DNA of 41,254 bases from NCBI RefSeq assembly GCF_002591975.1, contig NZ_NVQE01000051.1, positions 1 through 41,254 on the forward strand, written 5' to 3'. Position 1 is the stretch's first letter. Each line of letters starts with the position of its first letter. Below, piece by piece: positions 32,244 to 41,160 of the stretch. The translations under genes were made by a program, and so were the position numbers. This stretch comes from Mycobacterium neglectum (GTDB lineage: Bacteria; Actinomycetota; Actinomycetes; Mycobacteriales; Mycobacteriaceae). The notes under the pieces are model-generated. The model did not search any database, was not told the DNA's origin, and worked only from the letters and a program-made list of their open reading frames with translations.

Positions 32244-33077
32244 ATGACGAGCCCGTCACCGTTCACCGACCGCACGCTGGTCGTGTCAGGCGGTTCCCGC
32301 GGCATCGGACTGGCGATCGCGCTGGGCGCCGCCGAGCTGGGCGCAAACGTCGTACTTCTGGCGAAAACGTCCGAACCCCACCCCAAGCTGCCCGGCACCG
32401 TGCACACCGCTGTGGCCGACGTGGAGGCTGCGGGCGGCAAGGGTGTCGCGGTCGTCGGCGATGTGCGCAAAGAAGAGGACGTGCAGCGCGCAGTGGATGC
32501 CGCGATCAGCCATTTCGGCGGTGTCGACATCGTCATCAACAACGCCAGCGCCATCGCGACCGAGCCGACCGAGGAACTGGCCGCGAAGAAGTTCGACCTG
32601 ATGATGGACATCAACGTCCGCGGCACGTTCCTGCTGACCAAGGCGGCCCTGCCGCATCTGCGCAAATCACCGAATGCGCACGTCATCACGCTGTCACCGC
32701 CGCTGAACATGAGCCCGCACTGGCTGGGCGCGCACCCGTCCTACACCTTGTCGAAGTACGGGATGACGCTGTTGTCACTGGGCTGGGCGGCCGAATACGC
32801 CGGTTCGGGCATCGGATTCAGCTGCCTTTGGCCCGAGACGTACATCGCCACCGCGGCCGTCGCCAACGCACCCGGCTTCCAGGAAATGCTGGCAAGGTCG
32901 CGCGATCCGCGGATCATGGCCGACGCTGCGGTCGCGCTCCTGTCCCGCCCGGCCGCAGAGGTCAACGGGCAATGCTTCATCGACGTCGGTGCGCTGGCAT
33001 CGGCCGGCATCACCGACTTGGCCGGCTACGGCGGTGGGGACGACCCCATCCTTGATATCTTCGTCGACAAACCATGA
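32244..33077 (+). CDS. SDR of the HSDL2-like group
   Basis: A 277-residue SDR. SGGSRGIG is near residues 15-22, NNAS replaces NNAG, and the catalytic region SPPLNMSPHWLG...YTLSK matches the HSDL2-like (hydroxysteroid dehydrogenase-like 2) subgroup. TGAGGAGA lies 3 bases before ATG 32244. The gene is divergent from the mutase and overlaps the downstream fadD by ATGA. HSDL2-like SDRs are linked to fatty acid or sterol metabolism, so a hydroxyacyl-CoA or keto intermediate is a plausible substrate. Confidence 0.9.
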   Translation: MTSPSPFTDRTLVVSGGSRGIGLAIALGAAELGANVVLLAKTSEPHPKLPGTVHTAVADVEAAGGKGVAVVGDVRKEEDVQRAVDAAISHFGGVDIVINNASAIATEPTEELAAKKFDLMMDINVRGTFLLTKAALPHLRKSPNAHVITLSPPLNMSPHWLGAHPSYTLSKYGMTLLSLGWAAEYAGSGIGFSCLWPETYIATAAVANAPGFQEMLARSRDPRIMADAAVALLSRPAAEVNGQCFIDVGALASAGITDLAGYGGGDDPILDIFVDKP

Positions 33078-34564
33078 GCATCTCGTTGCTGCTGGAGATG
33101 GCAGCCTCCACAAACCCGGACCGCACTGCGCTGGTGTCCGGTGAGATGCGGCTTACGGCAGCCGAACTGAGTGAGCTCGCCGACGGCGGTGCAGGCGTCA
33201 TCGCGGCGGCGGGCACCTCCCATGTGGCCTACGTCGGCCTGGGCGGCGCATTGCTTCCTCTGTTGCTGTTCTCCTCTGCACGCGCGGGCGCGACTTTCAC
33301 GCCGCTCAACTACCGCTTGAGCGCCGACGGTCTGCGCGAGCTCATCGACCGCCTGCCGCAGCCGCTGGTCGTCGCCGACGCGGAGTATCTCGACGTCGTC
33401 GCGGGCGCGGGCAAGCTGGTCATCGGCTCCGAGGAGTTCATCGCGGCGGCCCGCACCGCGGAACCGGCCGCCGAGTTCCCCGACCCCGACGATGTCGGCG
33501 TGGTGCTGTTCACGTCGGGAACGACGTCGCGGCCCAAAGCCGTTGAGCTGACCCACAACAACTTGACCAGCTATGTCACCGGCACAGTCGAATTCGATTC
33601 GGCCGATCCCGATGACGCCGCGCTGATCTGTGTGCCGCCTTACCACATCGCGGGCGTCGGCGCCGCACTGTCGAACCTGTACGCGGGTCGAAAGATGGTG
33701 TACCTACCGCAGTTCGACGCGGCCGAGTGGGTATCGCTGGTCGGCGGTGAAGGTGTGACGACGGCGACCGTCGTGCCGACCATGCTCGACCGCATCGTCT
33801 CGGCCCTCGAATCGGAACCGGTCGCGCTCCCCAGCCTGCGCAACCTGGCCTACGGCGGCTCGAAGGTCGCACTTCCGTTGGTGCGCAAGGCACTTGGACT
33901 GTTGCCCGATGTCGGTTTCGTCAACGCCTACGGACTCACCGAGACCAGTTCGACGATCGCGGTGCTCACTCCCGACGATCACCGCGACGCCATGACTTCC
34001 ACCGATGTGACGGTCACCCGTCGGCTGGGATCGGTCGGCCAACCCGTTCCCGGCATCGAGGTACAGATTCGCGACGGAAGCGGGCAGGTGGTCGGGCCCG
34101 GCGAAACCGGTGAGTTGTTCGTCCGGGGCGAGCAGGTGTCGGGCCGCTACGCCGAGATCGGCTCCGTGCTCGACGCCGACGGCTGGTTCCCAACCAAGGA
34201 TGTCGCCATGCTCGACGACGCCGGCTATCTCTTCATCGGCGGACGGTCGGACGACACGATCATCCGCGGTGGCGAGAACATCGCGCCCGCCGAAATCGAA
34301 GATGTCCTCGTGGAACACCCTTTGGTGCATGACTGCGCGGTCGTGGGACCCGAGGATCCGCAATGGGGCCAGATCATCGTCGCCGTGGTGGTTCCATCAC
34401 CGGGTGCGAACCCCGATCCCGACGAACTGCGCGAGCACGTTCGATCGCAACTCCGTGGCTCGCGTACACCCGACCGCGTGGTCTTCCGAGACGAACTGCC
34501 GACCAACGCGACCGGCAAGGTGTTGCGCCGGGAATTGGTCCAAGAACTGACAGCCTCGAATTGA
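33074..34564 (+). CDS. acyl-CoA synthetase (FadD-type AMP-binding ligase), second copy
   Basis: A 496-residue adenylate-forming enzyme. The P-loop FTSGTTSRPKAVELTHNN is near residues 142-159, YGLTETSS provides the aromatic adenine contact, and NATGKVLRRE holds the C-terminal catalytic Lys. The motif usually reading YRTGD is WFPTKD here, a notable change though the Asp stays. ATG 33074 overlaps the SDR stop as ATGA. It is distinct from the FadD at 26209, so two different acids are probably activated in this region. Confidence 0.92.
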   Translation: MSISLLLEMAASTNPDRTALVSGEMRLTAAELSELADGGAGVIAAAGTSHVAYVGLGGALLPLLLFSSARAGATFTPLNYRLSADGLRELIDRLPQPLVVADAEYLDVVAGAGKLVIGSEEFIAAARTAEPAAEFPDPDDVGVVLFTSGTTSRPKAVELTHNNLTSYVTGTVEFDSADPDDAALICVPPYHIAGVGAALSNLYAGRKMVYLPQFDAAEWVSLVGGEGVTTATVVPTMLDRIVSALESEPVALPSLRNLAYGGSKVALPLVRKALGLLPDVGFVNAYGLTETSSTIAVLTPDDHRDAMTSTDVTVTRRLGSVGQPVPGIEVQIRDGSGQVVGPGETGELFVRGEQVSGRYAEIGSVLDADGWFPTKDVAMLDDAGYLFIGGRSDDTIIRGGENIAPAEIEDVLVEHPLVHDCAVVGPEDPQWGQIIVAVVVPSPGANPDPDELREHVRSQLRGSRTPDRVVFRDELPTNATGKVLRRELVQELTASN

Positions 34565-34577
34565 CAAGGAGCCGAAC

Positions 34578-34892
34578 ATGATCAAGAACGGGACGCGACT
34601 GCAGAGCCAGGTCTGCGACACCCAGGTGATCGTCGTGCGCAGCGCCGACAGCCTCGACGACCTTCGCGCGGGCGGAGTTCCGATGATCCCGCTCGACAGT
34701 CAGAAAGATCCCGAGAAGTCCTCCGACTTATCCATCGATCCGGCATTCTCCGAGGGCAACGCGATGGGCAAGCGCTACGTCGATGAGGCGGGCGCCGAGG
34801 TGCTCGTCACCAAGGCGGGTGCGGGCACCCTGTCGGTCGGCACCACCGCACTGTCTCTCAAGGAAGCCAAGCCGCTGCCCGCAAGCGACTGA
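34578..34892 (+). CDS. conserved hypothetical protein downstream of fadD
   Basis: A 104-residue protein with no family I can name with confidence. The N-terminal half reads GTRLQSQVCDTQVIVVRSAD, then a GGVPM segment, and the C-terminal half is VDEAGAEVLVTKAGAGTLSVG. Similar small proteins occur next to acyl-CoA ligases in actinobacteria, as I recall, sometimes with a Cys before GG that is Ala here. AAGGAG lies 6 bases before ATG 34578, 13 bases after the ligase stop, so it is cotranscribed. Possibly an accessory or carrier-related protein. Confidence 0.8.
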   Translation: MIKNGTRLQSQVCDTQVIVVRSADSLDDLRAGGVPMIPLDSQKDPEKSSDLSIDPAFSEGNAMGKRYVDEAGAEVLVTKAGAGTLSVGTTALSLKEAKPLPASD

Positions 34893-34905
34893 TACGTTCG
34901 GCCAT

Positions 34906-36381
34906 GTGAAGCCCCGCAGGCTGCTGATCCGGTATGCAGCGGGGCTGACGTTCGCGTACCTCCTGACGACCGCCGAGGTCACAGCGCTCGTCATCTCACT
35001 CACCGGCCGCGGCCACAGCTCGCCGGCGATCGTCATCGCCGCGGCGGGGGTGATCGTCATCGGAACAGCCGTCGTCGCTATCGGCGCCGTCCGCATTGTG
35101 GCGCCCGCGCTGCAATGGCTCGGCATCCGCGAACCCACCGGCGACGAACGGCGATCGGCGTTGAAGACGCTTCGCCGGCAGTCCGCGATCACCGCCGCGC
35201 CCTGGGTACTCGGTGCCGCAGTGATGATTCCCTTGAATCTCGGCGCGCCCGTCGAACTGCAGGTGGTGATCGCCTCGGCACTCATCTTCGGCACGATCGC
35301 CACGATATGCACCGGCTTCCTTTTCACACTCCGCACGCTTCGCCCGCTGCTGGCAGGTGTGACAAGGGATTTCAGCGAGATCACGCCCAGCATTGCGCCC
35401 GGCGTGCGCGCCAGGCTGCTGATCATGTGGGCGGTGTGCACTGCGCTGCCCGGTATCGCCATCGCCTGTCTACTTATCTTGCGCTCCAACGGATGGATCA
35501 TTCAGAAGACCACTCCTGTCGAACTGGCCCTGCTGGTGCTTGCCCTCGTCGCTGTGGTGCTCGGACTTCGGGCGATGATCCTGGTGTCCATCTCCATCTC
35601 AGATCCGCTGCGCGAGGTCGTCGAGGCCATGGCCGAGGTCGAGCGGGGCGAGATCGACCGATCGCTGGACGTCTACGAATGGTCCGAAATCGGGCGGCTG
35701 CAAAGTGGATTCAACCGGATGGTCGCCGGCTTGCGGGAGCGCGAGAAGCTGCGCGATCTGTTCGGGCGTCACGTCGGTGAGGAAGTGGTGCGCCGCGCGA
35801 TCGACGCAAACGAATCATTGTCGGGTGACGAACGAAACGTCGCGATTCTGTTCATTGATCTCGTCGGCTCGACGCAGCTCGCGGCAACCCACGAACCACA
35901 TGAAGTCGCGACCGTCCTCAACGAGTTCTTCCGATTGGTCGTCGCTCAGGTCGATGCACACAGCGGGCTGGTCAACAAGTTTCAGGGCGACGCAGTGCTC
36001 GCCGTCTTCGGCGCACCGATACGCACAGACGATCCCGCGACAGCGGCGTTGACGACCGCCCGTACGCTCAGCGTCGAACTACGCTGCCTCCCTGTCGATT
36101 TCGGCATCGGTGTCTCTGCCGGCCCGGTGTTCGCCGGCAACATCGGGGCGGAAAACCGGTACGAATACACCGTCGTCGGTGACGCCGTCAACGAGGCCGC
36201 CCGACTCGCCGACCTCGCCAAGGACTATGACGATCGGGTGCTGTGCTCTGGCACAGCCGTCGAGCAGGCGACCGACGCCGAACGCGGACACTGGATCGCG
36301 CACGGTTCCGAGGTGTTACGCGGACGCACCAGCGCGACGGATATTTCGGTACCGGTGCGGCAGGAGCAACCTGCAGGTTAG
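34906..36381 (+). CDS. membrane-bound class III adenylate cyclase with HAMP domain
   Basis: A 491-residue cyclase. About six transmembrane helices occupy residues 8-230, a HAMP domain follows at about 222-280, and the catalytic domain starts near 305. Metal ligands Asp318 and Asp362, adenine-selecting Lys358 and Asp426, and transition-state Asn429 and Arg433 are all present, so it should be an active adenylate cyclase. The architecture matches the mycobacterial Rv1318c-Rv3645 type. GTG 34906 follows the small hypothetical gene by 13 bases; the longer upstream frame overlaps it and is not membrane-like. Role in this region is unclear. Confidence 0.92.
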   Translation: MKPRRLLIRYAAGLTFAYLLTTAEVTALVISLTGRGHSSPAIVIAAAGVIVIGTAVVAIGAVRIVAPALQWLGIREPTGDERRSALKTLRRQSAITAAPWVLGAAVMIPLNLGAPVELQVVIASALIFGTIATICTGFLFTLRTLRPLLAGVTRDFSEITPSIAPGVRARLLIMWAVCTALPGIAIACLLILRSNGWIIQKTTPVELALLVLALVAVVLGLRAMILVSISISDPLREVVEAMAEVERGEIDRSLDVYEWSEIGRLQSGFNRMVAGLREREKLRDLFGRHVGEEVVRRAIDANESLSGDERNVAILFIDLVGSTQLAATHEPHEVATVLNEFFRLVVAQVDAHSGLVNKFQGDAVLAVFGAPIRTDDPATAALTTARTLSVELRCLPVDFGIGVSAGPVFAGNIGAENRYEYTVVGDAVNEAARLADLAKDYDDRVLCSGTAVEQATDAERGHWIAHGSEVLRGRTSATDISVPVRQEQPAG

Positions 36382-36410
36382 GTCCTCGGTGCAAACGGGA
36401 ATGCACGGGT

Positions 36411-37211
36411 ATGACCGCTCGGGTTGCGGCCACGGCAGCCGCTGATCGGGCCAGAATTCGGGCCGGTGACCACACCGGCCCGACGAGCGGGCTTGCGCCG
36501 GGCTTCGCGCAGGCCAACCTCGTGATCCTGCCGGCTGACGACGCACTCGACTTCCTGCGATTCTGCGTCCGCAACCCGAAACCATGCCCGCTGCTCGAGG
36601 TGACCGACACCGGGTCACCGCGCCCGCCCGGGCTCGCCACCGACGCCGATCTGCGCACCGACCTGCCCCGCTACCGGGTATTCCAGGACGGTCACCTCAT
36701 CGACGAGCCGACCGACATCGCCCACCATTGGCGTGCAGACCTGGTGTCGTTCCTGTTGGGGTGCTCGTTCACCTTCGAATGGACGCTCGCTGCTGCCGGC
36801 CTGCCAGTGGCGCACCAGCTCCAAGGCGTCAACGTTCCGATGTATGTCACCAGCCGACGCTGCAGTCCCGCGGGTCCTTTCGACGGACCGTTGGTGGTGT
36901 CGATGCGGCCGTACGCACCCGAGGTCATCCCGCAAGTCGTCGAGATCTCGGCTCGCTTTCCCGCCATGCATGGTGCACCCGTGCACATCGGCGACCCGGC
37001 CGAGATCGGCATCGAGGACCTCGCGGCACCGGACTTCGGGGATGCGGTCCGCGTCGGCACGGATGAGGTGCCCGTCTTCTGGGCCTGCGGAGTGACACCG
37101 CAGGCCGTCGTAGTCGAGGCGCGGCCCTCCCTCGCGATCTTCCACGCCCCCGGCCACATGTTCATCACCGATCGACGCCACGTCGACTTCGACACCCAGG
37201 AGGGGTCATGA
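36411..37211 (+). CDS. DUF1445 putative hydro-lyase (D-glutamate cyclase-like family)
   Basis: A 266-residue protein of the DUF1445 family, annotated as putative hydro-lyases and related to YcsI and mammalian D-glutamate cyclase. Recognisable blocks are PGFAQANLVILP near residues 30-41, LLGCSFTFEWTL near 116-127, and the C-terminal WACGVTPQAVV and SLAIFHAPGHMFITD. ATG 36411 is chosen from a longer open frame. The downstream transporter starts in an ATGA overlap, so the two likely form a uptake-and-conversion pair for an organic acid (inference). Confidence 0.88.
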   Translation: MTARVAATAAADRARIRAGDHTGPTSGLAPGFAQANLVILPADDALDFLRFCVRNPKPCPLLEVTDTGSPRPPGLATDADLRTDLPRYRVFQDGHLIDEPTDIAHHWRADLVSFLLGCSFTFEWTLAAAGLPVAHQLQGVNVPMYVTSRRCSPAGPFDGPLVVSMRPYAPEVIPQVVEISARFPAMHGAPVHIGDPAEIGIEDLAAPDFGDAVRVGTDEVPVFWACGVTPQAVVVEARPSLAIFHAPGHMFITDRRHVDFDTQEGS

Positions 37212-38527
37212 CCATCCGTGAGGCGCCCAACCGGCAACGCGACACCGACCCAAAAGCGGTACGGAAAGCGGTACGCGGCGCGGCAATCGGGAATACCGTC
37301 GAGTGGTACGACTTCGCGATCTACAGCACCCTCGCCACCTACATCGCCGATCAGTTCTTTCCCTCTGGTGACGAGACCGCGGCGCTCCTCAGCACCTTCG
37401 CCGTCTTCGCCGCCGCGTTCTTCATGCGTCCGCTCGGCGGTTTCTTCTTCGGGCCGCTCGGTGACCGGATCGGCCGGCAGCGGGTTCTGGCACTTGTCAT
37501 TCTCTTGATGTCGGGGTCGACCTTCCTCATCGGGCTGGTGCCGAGTTACGAGTCGATCGGCGTTGCCGCACCGCTGCTGCTGCTGTTGCTCCGTTGTGTG
37601 CAGGGGTTCTCGGCCGGTGGCGAATATGGCAGCGGTGCGTGCTATTTGGCTGAATTCGCGCCCGACCGCCACCGTGGGTTCGTCGTCTCTTTCCTGGTGT
37701 GGTCGGTCGTCGTCGGCTTTCTGCTGGGCTCGCTGACGGTCACCGGCCTCGAAACGCTGCTCTCGGAGAGCGCGATGAACTCCTACGGCTGGCGGATCCC
37801 CTTCCTCATCGCAGGCGTACTAGGGGTGGTCGGTCTCTACATCCGGCTTCGACTCGGGGACACGCCGGAATTCGAGACGCTGCGCGAGGAAGGCGAAGTC
37901 TCTGAGTCGCCGCTCAAGGAGGCGCTCAAATCGTCATGGCGTCCGATCCTGCAGATCGCCGGGCTCGTGGTGATCCACAACGTCGGGTTCTACATCGTCT
38001 TCACCTACCTACCAACGTATTTCACGAAGACGCTTGAGTTCACGAAGACCAATGCGTTCGTCTCGATCATCATCGCGAGCACTGTCGCGATCATCCTCAT
38101 TCCCCCACTGGGCGCGCTTTCGGACCGGATCGGCCGAAAACCGCTGCTGATCGCGGGCGCCGTCGGGTTCGCCATATTCGCCTATCCGCTGTTCATGTTG
38201 CTCAACACCGGATCACTGGCCGCGGCCATCGCCGCGCACGCGGGCCTGGCCGCAATTGAATCGGTGTTTGTGTCGGCGTCGTTGGCGGCCGGCGCGGAAC
38301 TGTTCGCCACGCGGGTGCGCTCCAGCGGCTATTCCATCGGATACAACGTGTCCGTCGCGATCTTCGGCGGGACGGCACCCTATGTGGCGACCTGGCTGGT
38401 GGCACGGACCGGCAACGAGCTCGCACCCGCGTTCTACGTCATCGCCGCGGCGATCATCACGCTGGCCACCATCATGACCATGCGGGAGACGGCCGCTCAA
38501 CCGTTGCGACAGAAGGTGCACACATAG
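37208..38527 (+). CDS. MFS transporter, metabolite:H+ symporter (MHS) type
   Basis: A 439-residue major facilitator with about 12 helices. NTVEWYDFAIYSTLATYIA near the N-terminus, the loop GPLGDRIGRQR, the RCVQGFSAGGEYGS helix and the second-half GALSDRIGRKP loop are typical of the MHS (ProP/ShiA/citrate) group, which imports organic acids or osmolytes with protons. ATG 37208 overlaps the hydro-lyase stop. A second MHS transporter follows after 60 bases. Confidence 0.93.
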   Translation: MTIREAPNRQRDTDPKAVRKAVRGAAIGNTVEWYDFAIYSTLATYIADQFFPSGDETAALLSTFAVFAAAFFMRPLGGFFFGPLGDRIGRQRVLALVILLMSGSTFLIGLVPSYESIGVAAPLLLLLLRCVQGFSAGGEYGSGACYLAEFAPDRHRGFVVSFLVWSVVVGFLLGSLTVTGLETLLSESAMNSYGWRIPFLIAGVLGVVGLYIRLRLGDTPEFETLREEGEVSESPLKEALKSSWRPILQIAGLVVIHNVGFYIVFTYLPTYFTKTLEFTKTNAFVSIIIASTVAIILIPPLGALSDRIGRKPLLIAGAVGFAIFAYPLFMLLNTGSLAAAIAAHAGLAAIESVFVSASLAAGAELFATRVRSSGYSIGYNVSVAIFGGTAPYVATWLVARTGNELAPAFYVIAAAIITLATIMTMRETAAQPLRQKVHT

Positions 38528-38587
38528 CGCACACAGATTGAGCGCCAACCGTCCTGCGAGGGACGTCGTCAGCGCAGACTCGACCAC

Positions 38588-39877
38588 ATGTCGACGGCAC
38601 GCTTGCCAAGGAACCGGGCCACCTCTCCGCTGCGCGTGGCGATGGCCAGCTTCATCGGTACGACGGTCGAGTTCTACGACTTTCTCATCTACGGCACCGC
38701 GGCGGCGCTGGTGTTCCCGAAGCTGTTCTTCCCCAACGTGTCCCCCGCCTCGGGGTTGCTGCTGTCGTTCGCGACGTTCGGGGTCGGCTTCGTCGCGAGG
38801 CCGCTCGGCGGAATCGTGTTCGGCCACTTCGGTGACCGCGTGGGCCGCAAGCGCATGCTCGTCTACTCACTGCTGATTATGGGCAGCGCGACAGTGCTGA
38901 TGGGTCTGCTGCCCACCTACTCACATATCGGTCTGGCGGCTCCGATCCTGTTGACGCTGCTGCGTCTTGTGCAGGGGTTCGCGGTCGGTGGCGAATGGGG
39001 TGGGGCCACGCTCATGGCCGTCGAACACGCATCGGCGGAACGCAAGGGGTTGTACGGTGCATTCCCGCAAATGGGCGCTCCCGCCGGTACAGCGACCGCG
39101 ACGCTGGCGTTCTACGCGGTATCCCTGCTGCCCGACGAGCAGTTCACGGCGTGGGGATGGCGCATACCGTTTCTTGCGAGCGCCGTGCTGATCGCCATCG
39201 GCTTGGTGATCAGATTGTCGGTGGCCGAGAGCCCAGACTTCGACGCACTCCGAAAACGGTCAGTTGTCGTGCGGGTACCCGTCACGGCAGCGTTCCGCAA
39301 GCATTGGAAGCAGATCCTGCTCGTCGCCGGCGCGTACCTGTCGCAGGGTGTGTTCGCGTACATCTGTGTGGCATATCTCGTGTCGTACGGCACGACCATC
39401 GCCGGAATCGACCGGGCACAGGCTCTTTTGGGTGTGTTCATCGCCGCGGTGGTGGCGGTCGTGACGTATCCGGTGTTCGGCGCGCTGTCGGACATCTACG
39501 GCCGCAAGCCGGTCTTTCTGGCCGGCGTCGTTCTGATGGCGCTGTCGGTCGCGCCGGCATTCGCGTTGATCAACACCGGCAATCCGACGCTGTTCCTCGC
39601 AGCCCTGCTGCTGGTGTTCGGCTTCGCGATGGCGCCCGCCGCCGGGGTGACTGGTTCGTTGTTCAGCCTCGCGTTCGACGCCGACGTCCGCTACAGCGGA
39701 GTATCGATCGGCTACACCCTGTCTCAAGTGCTTGGCTCGGCCTTCGCGCCGACGATCGCGACCGCCCTGTATGCGGCGACCAAGACAAGCAATTCGATCG
39801 TCGCCTATCTCATTGCCGTGTCGGTGATTTCCGCGGCCTCCGCGTGCCTTCTGCCGGGTAGGTGGAGGCGGGATTAA
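38588..39877 (+). CDS. MFS transporter, MHS type, second copy
   Basis: A 429-residue major facilitator of the ShiA/ProP-like MHS group with about 12 helices. ASFIGTTVEFYDFLIYGTAA, GHFGDRVGRKR, LVQGFAVGGEWGGA and GALSDIYGRKP are the diagnostic segments. ATG 38588 has no strong Shine-Dalgarno. It is diverged from the preceding transporter, so the pair are not recent duplicates and may take up different acids. It overlaps the amidohydrolase convergently by 4 bases. Confidence 0.93.
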   Translation: MSTARLPRNRATSPLRVAMASFIGTTVEFYDFLIYGTAAALVFPKLFFPNVSPASGLLLSFATFGVGFVARPLGGIVFGHFGDRVGRKRMLVYSLLIMGSATVLMGLLPTYSHIGLAAPILLTLLRLVQGFAVGGEWGGATLMAVEHASAERKGLYGAFPQMGAPAGTATATLAFYAVSLLPDEQFTAWGWRIPFLASAVLIAIGLVIRLSVAESPDFDALRKRSVVVRVPVTAAFRKHWKQILLVAGAYLSQGVFAYICVAYLVSYGTTIAGIDRAQALLGVFIAAVVAVVTYPVFGALSDIYGRKPVFLAGVVLMALSVAPAFALINTGNPTLFLAALLLVFGFAMAPAAGVTGSLFSLAFDADVRYSGVSIGYTLSQVLGSAFAPTIATALYAATKTSNSIVAYLIAVSVISAASACLLPGRWRRD

Positions 39878-41136
39878 GCCTTGGCGAGCTGCTTTTCTGC
39901 GTAGAGCCTCGCCCACTCCTTGCGCGGCCGGATCGACACGTCGACGTCGGTTGCCTTGGCGCGCAACGCCCCGACGTTGGCCTGATCCTTCGGCGTCAGC
40001 TTGAAGGGATCCCAGCCGAAGAAACGGCAGCTGTTCTGCCACGTGATCTTGTTGATGTCCGTGTCGTCGGCGCCCGCGGCGTTCAGTTCGGCGAGCACCT
40101 GCTCCGGCGCATCCGGCCAGAAGCAATCGGAGTGCGGGTAGTCGCACTCCCAGGCGATGTTGTCGATGCCGATTTCGTGGCGCAGCTTCAGCGACGTCTT
40201 GTCAGTGACGTAGCAAGCCAGCGAGTGCTCGCGGAACACGTCACTGGGCAGCTTGTCCCCGAAGTCACGCCGCAGCCACTTCTGGTTGGTGTAGTGCCGG
40301 TCGCTGCGATCGAGATAGAAGGGGATCCATCCGATTCCGCCCTCGGAGAAGGCGAATTTGAGGTCCGGATAGTTGCGCATCGCGGGACCCCACAGCAGAT
40401 CCTGGGCGCACATCGCCGAGACCTGGGTGGCCAGGATGATCAGGTTGTCGATCGGCGCGTTGGGCGCCATGCTGATGGCCCCGAAGCCGGTGCCGATGTG
40501 CAGACACATCACGACGTTCTCGTCTGAAAGCGTCTGGAACACCGGGCCCCAGTACTCACCGTCGTGGTAACTCGGAAGGCCTTCCAGGTGAGGCAGTTCC
40601 GGCATGGTGACGGCCCGGCAACCCTTGGCGGCCACCCGGCGGATCTCGGCGCACATTCCCTCCGGATTCCACGTCGGCAGCACGGCGATCGGGATGAAGC
40701 GGTCTTGGTAGCTGCCGGCCCACTCGTCGATGTGCCAGTCGTTGTAAGCCGACACCATCACCAGGGTGACGTCCTCGCGCGTCATGTTGAGATGCCGAGC
40801 CGAGAACCCAGTGAAGGTCGGGAAGCACATCGACGCCAGGATGCCGTTGCGGTTCATGTCCCGAACGCGCTCGTGAACGTCGTACACGCCGGGCCGCATC
40901 TCGGCGAAACCGGCCGGGTCGCGCCCCCACTCCTCGGCGGGCCAGGACACCACCGCGTTGAGTCCGCTGACGCCCTGCGGCCTGCCCTGGTACATCCACT
41001 GGTCGACGCCCTTCTCGTCGGTGACGACGATGGGCGCTTCGTCTTTGTACTTCGCGGGGACGTGGTTGAGGAACATGTCCGGCGGTTCCACGACGTGGTC
41101 GTCGATGCTCACCAGAATCAGGTCGTCGGTCTGCAT
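39874..41136 (-). CDS. amidohydrolase family protein (ACMSD/decarboxylase-like)
   Basis: A 420-residue metal-dependent hydrolase of the amidohydrolase_2 (ACMSD-like) family. The N-terminal SIDDHVVEPPDMF, FPTFTGFSARHL, CLHIGTGFG, KFAFSEGGIGWIPF and ECDYPHSDCFWPD blocks are those of the long actinobacterial subgroup often found in aromatic and steroid clusters. Likely metal ligands are in the DDH, LHIG and DYPHSD segments. ATG 41136 is chosen over an in-frame TTG at 41142. It could hydrolyse or decarboxylate a ring-cleavage product; the reaction is not defined. Confidence 0.9.
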   Translation of the reverse strand: MQTDDLILVSIDDHVVEPPDMFLNHVPAKYKDEAPIVVTDEKGVDQWMYQGRPQGVSGLNAVVSWPAEEWGRDPAGFAEMRPGVYDVHERVRDMNRNGILASMCFPTFTGFSARHLNMTREDVTLVMVSAYNDWHIDEWAGSYQDRFIPIAVLPTWNPEGMCAEIRRVAAKGCRAVTMPELPHLEGLPSYHDGEYWGPVFQTLSDENVVMCLHIGTGFGAISMAPNAPIDNLIILATQVSAMCAQDLLWGPAMRNYPDLKFAFSEGGIGWIPFYLDRSDRHYTNQKWLRRDFGDKLPSDVFREHSLACYVTDKTSLKLRHEIGIDNIAWECDYPHSDCFWPDAPEQVLAELNAAGADDTDINKITWQNSCRFFGWDPFKLTPKDQANVGALRAKATDVDVSIRPRKEWARLYAEKQLAKA

Positions 41137-41160
41137 AACCAACTAGTACCGTCTAGAGGC

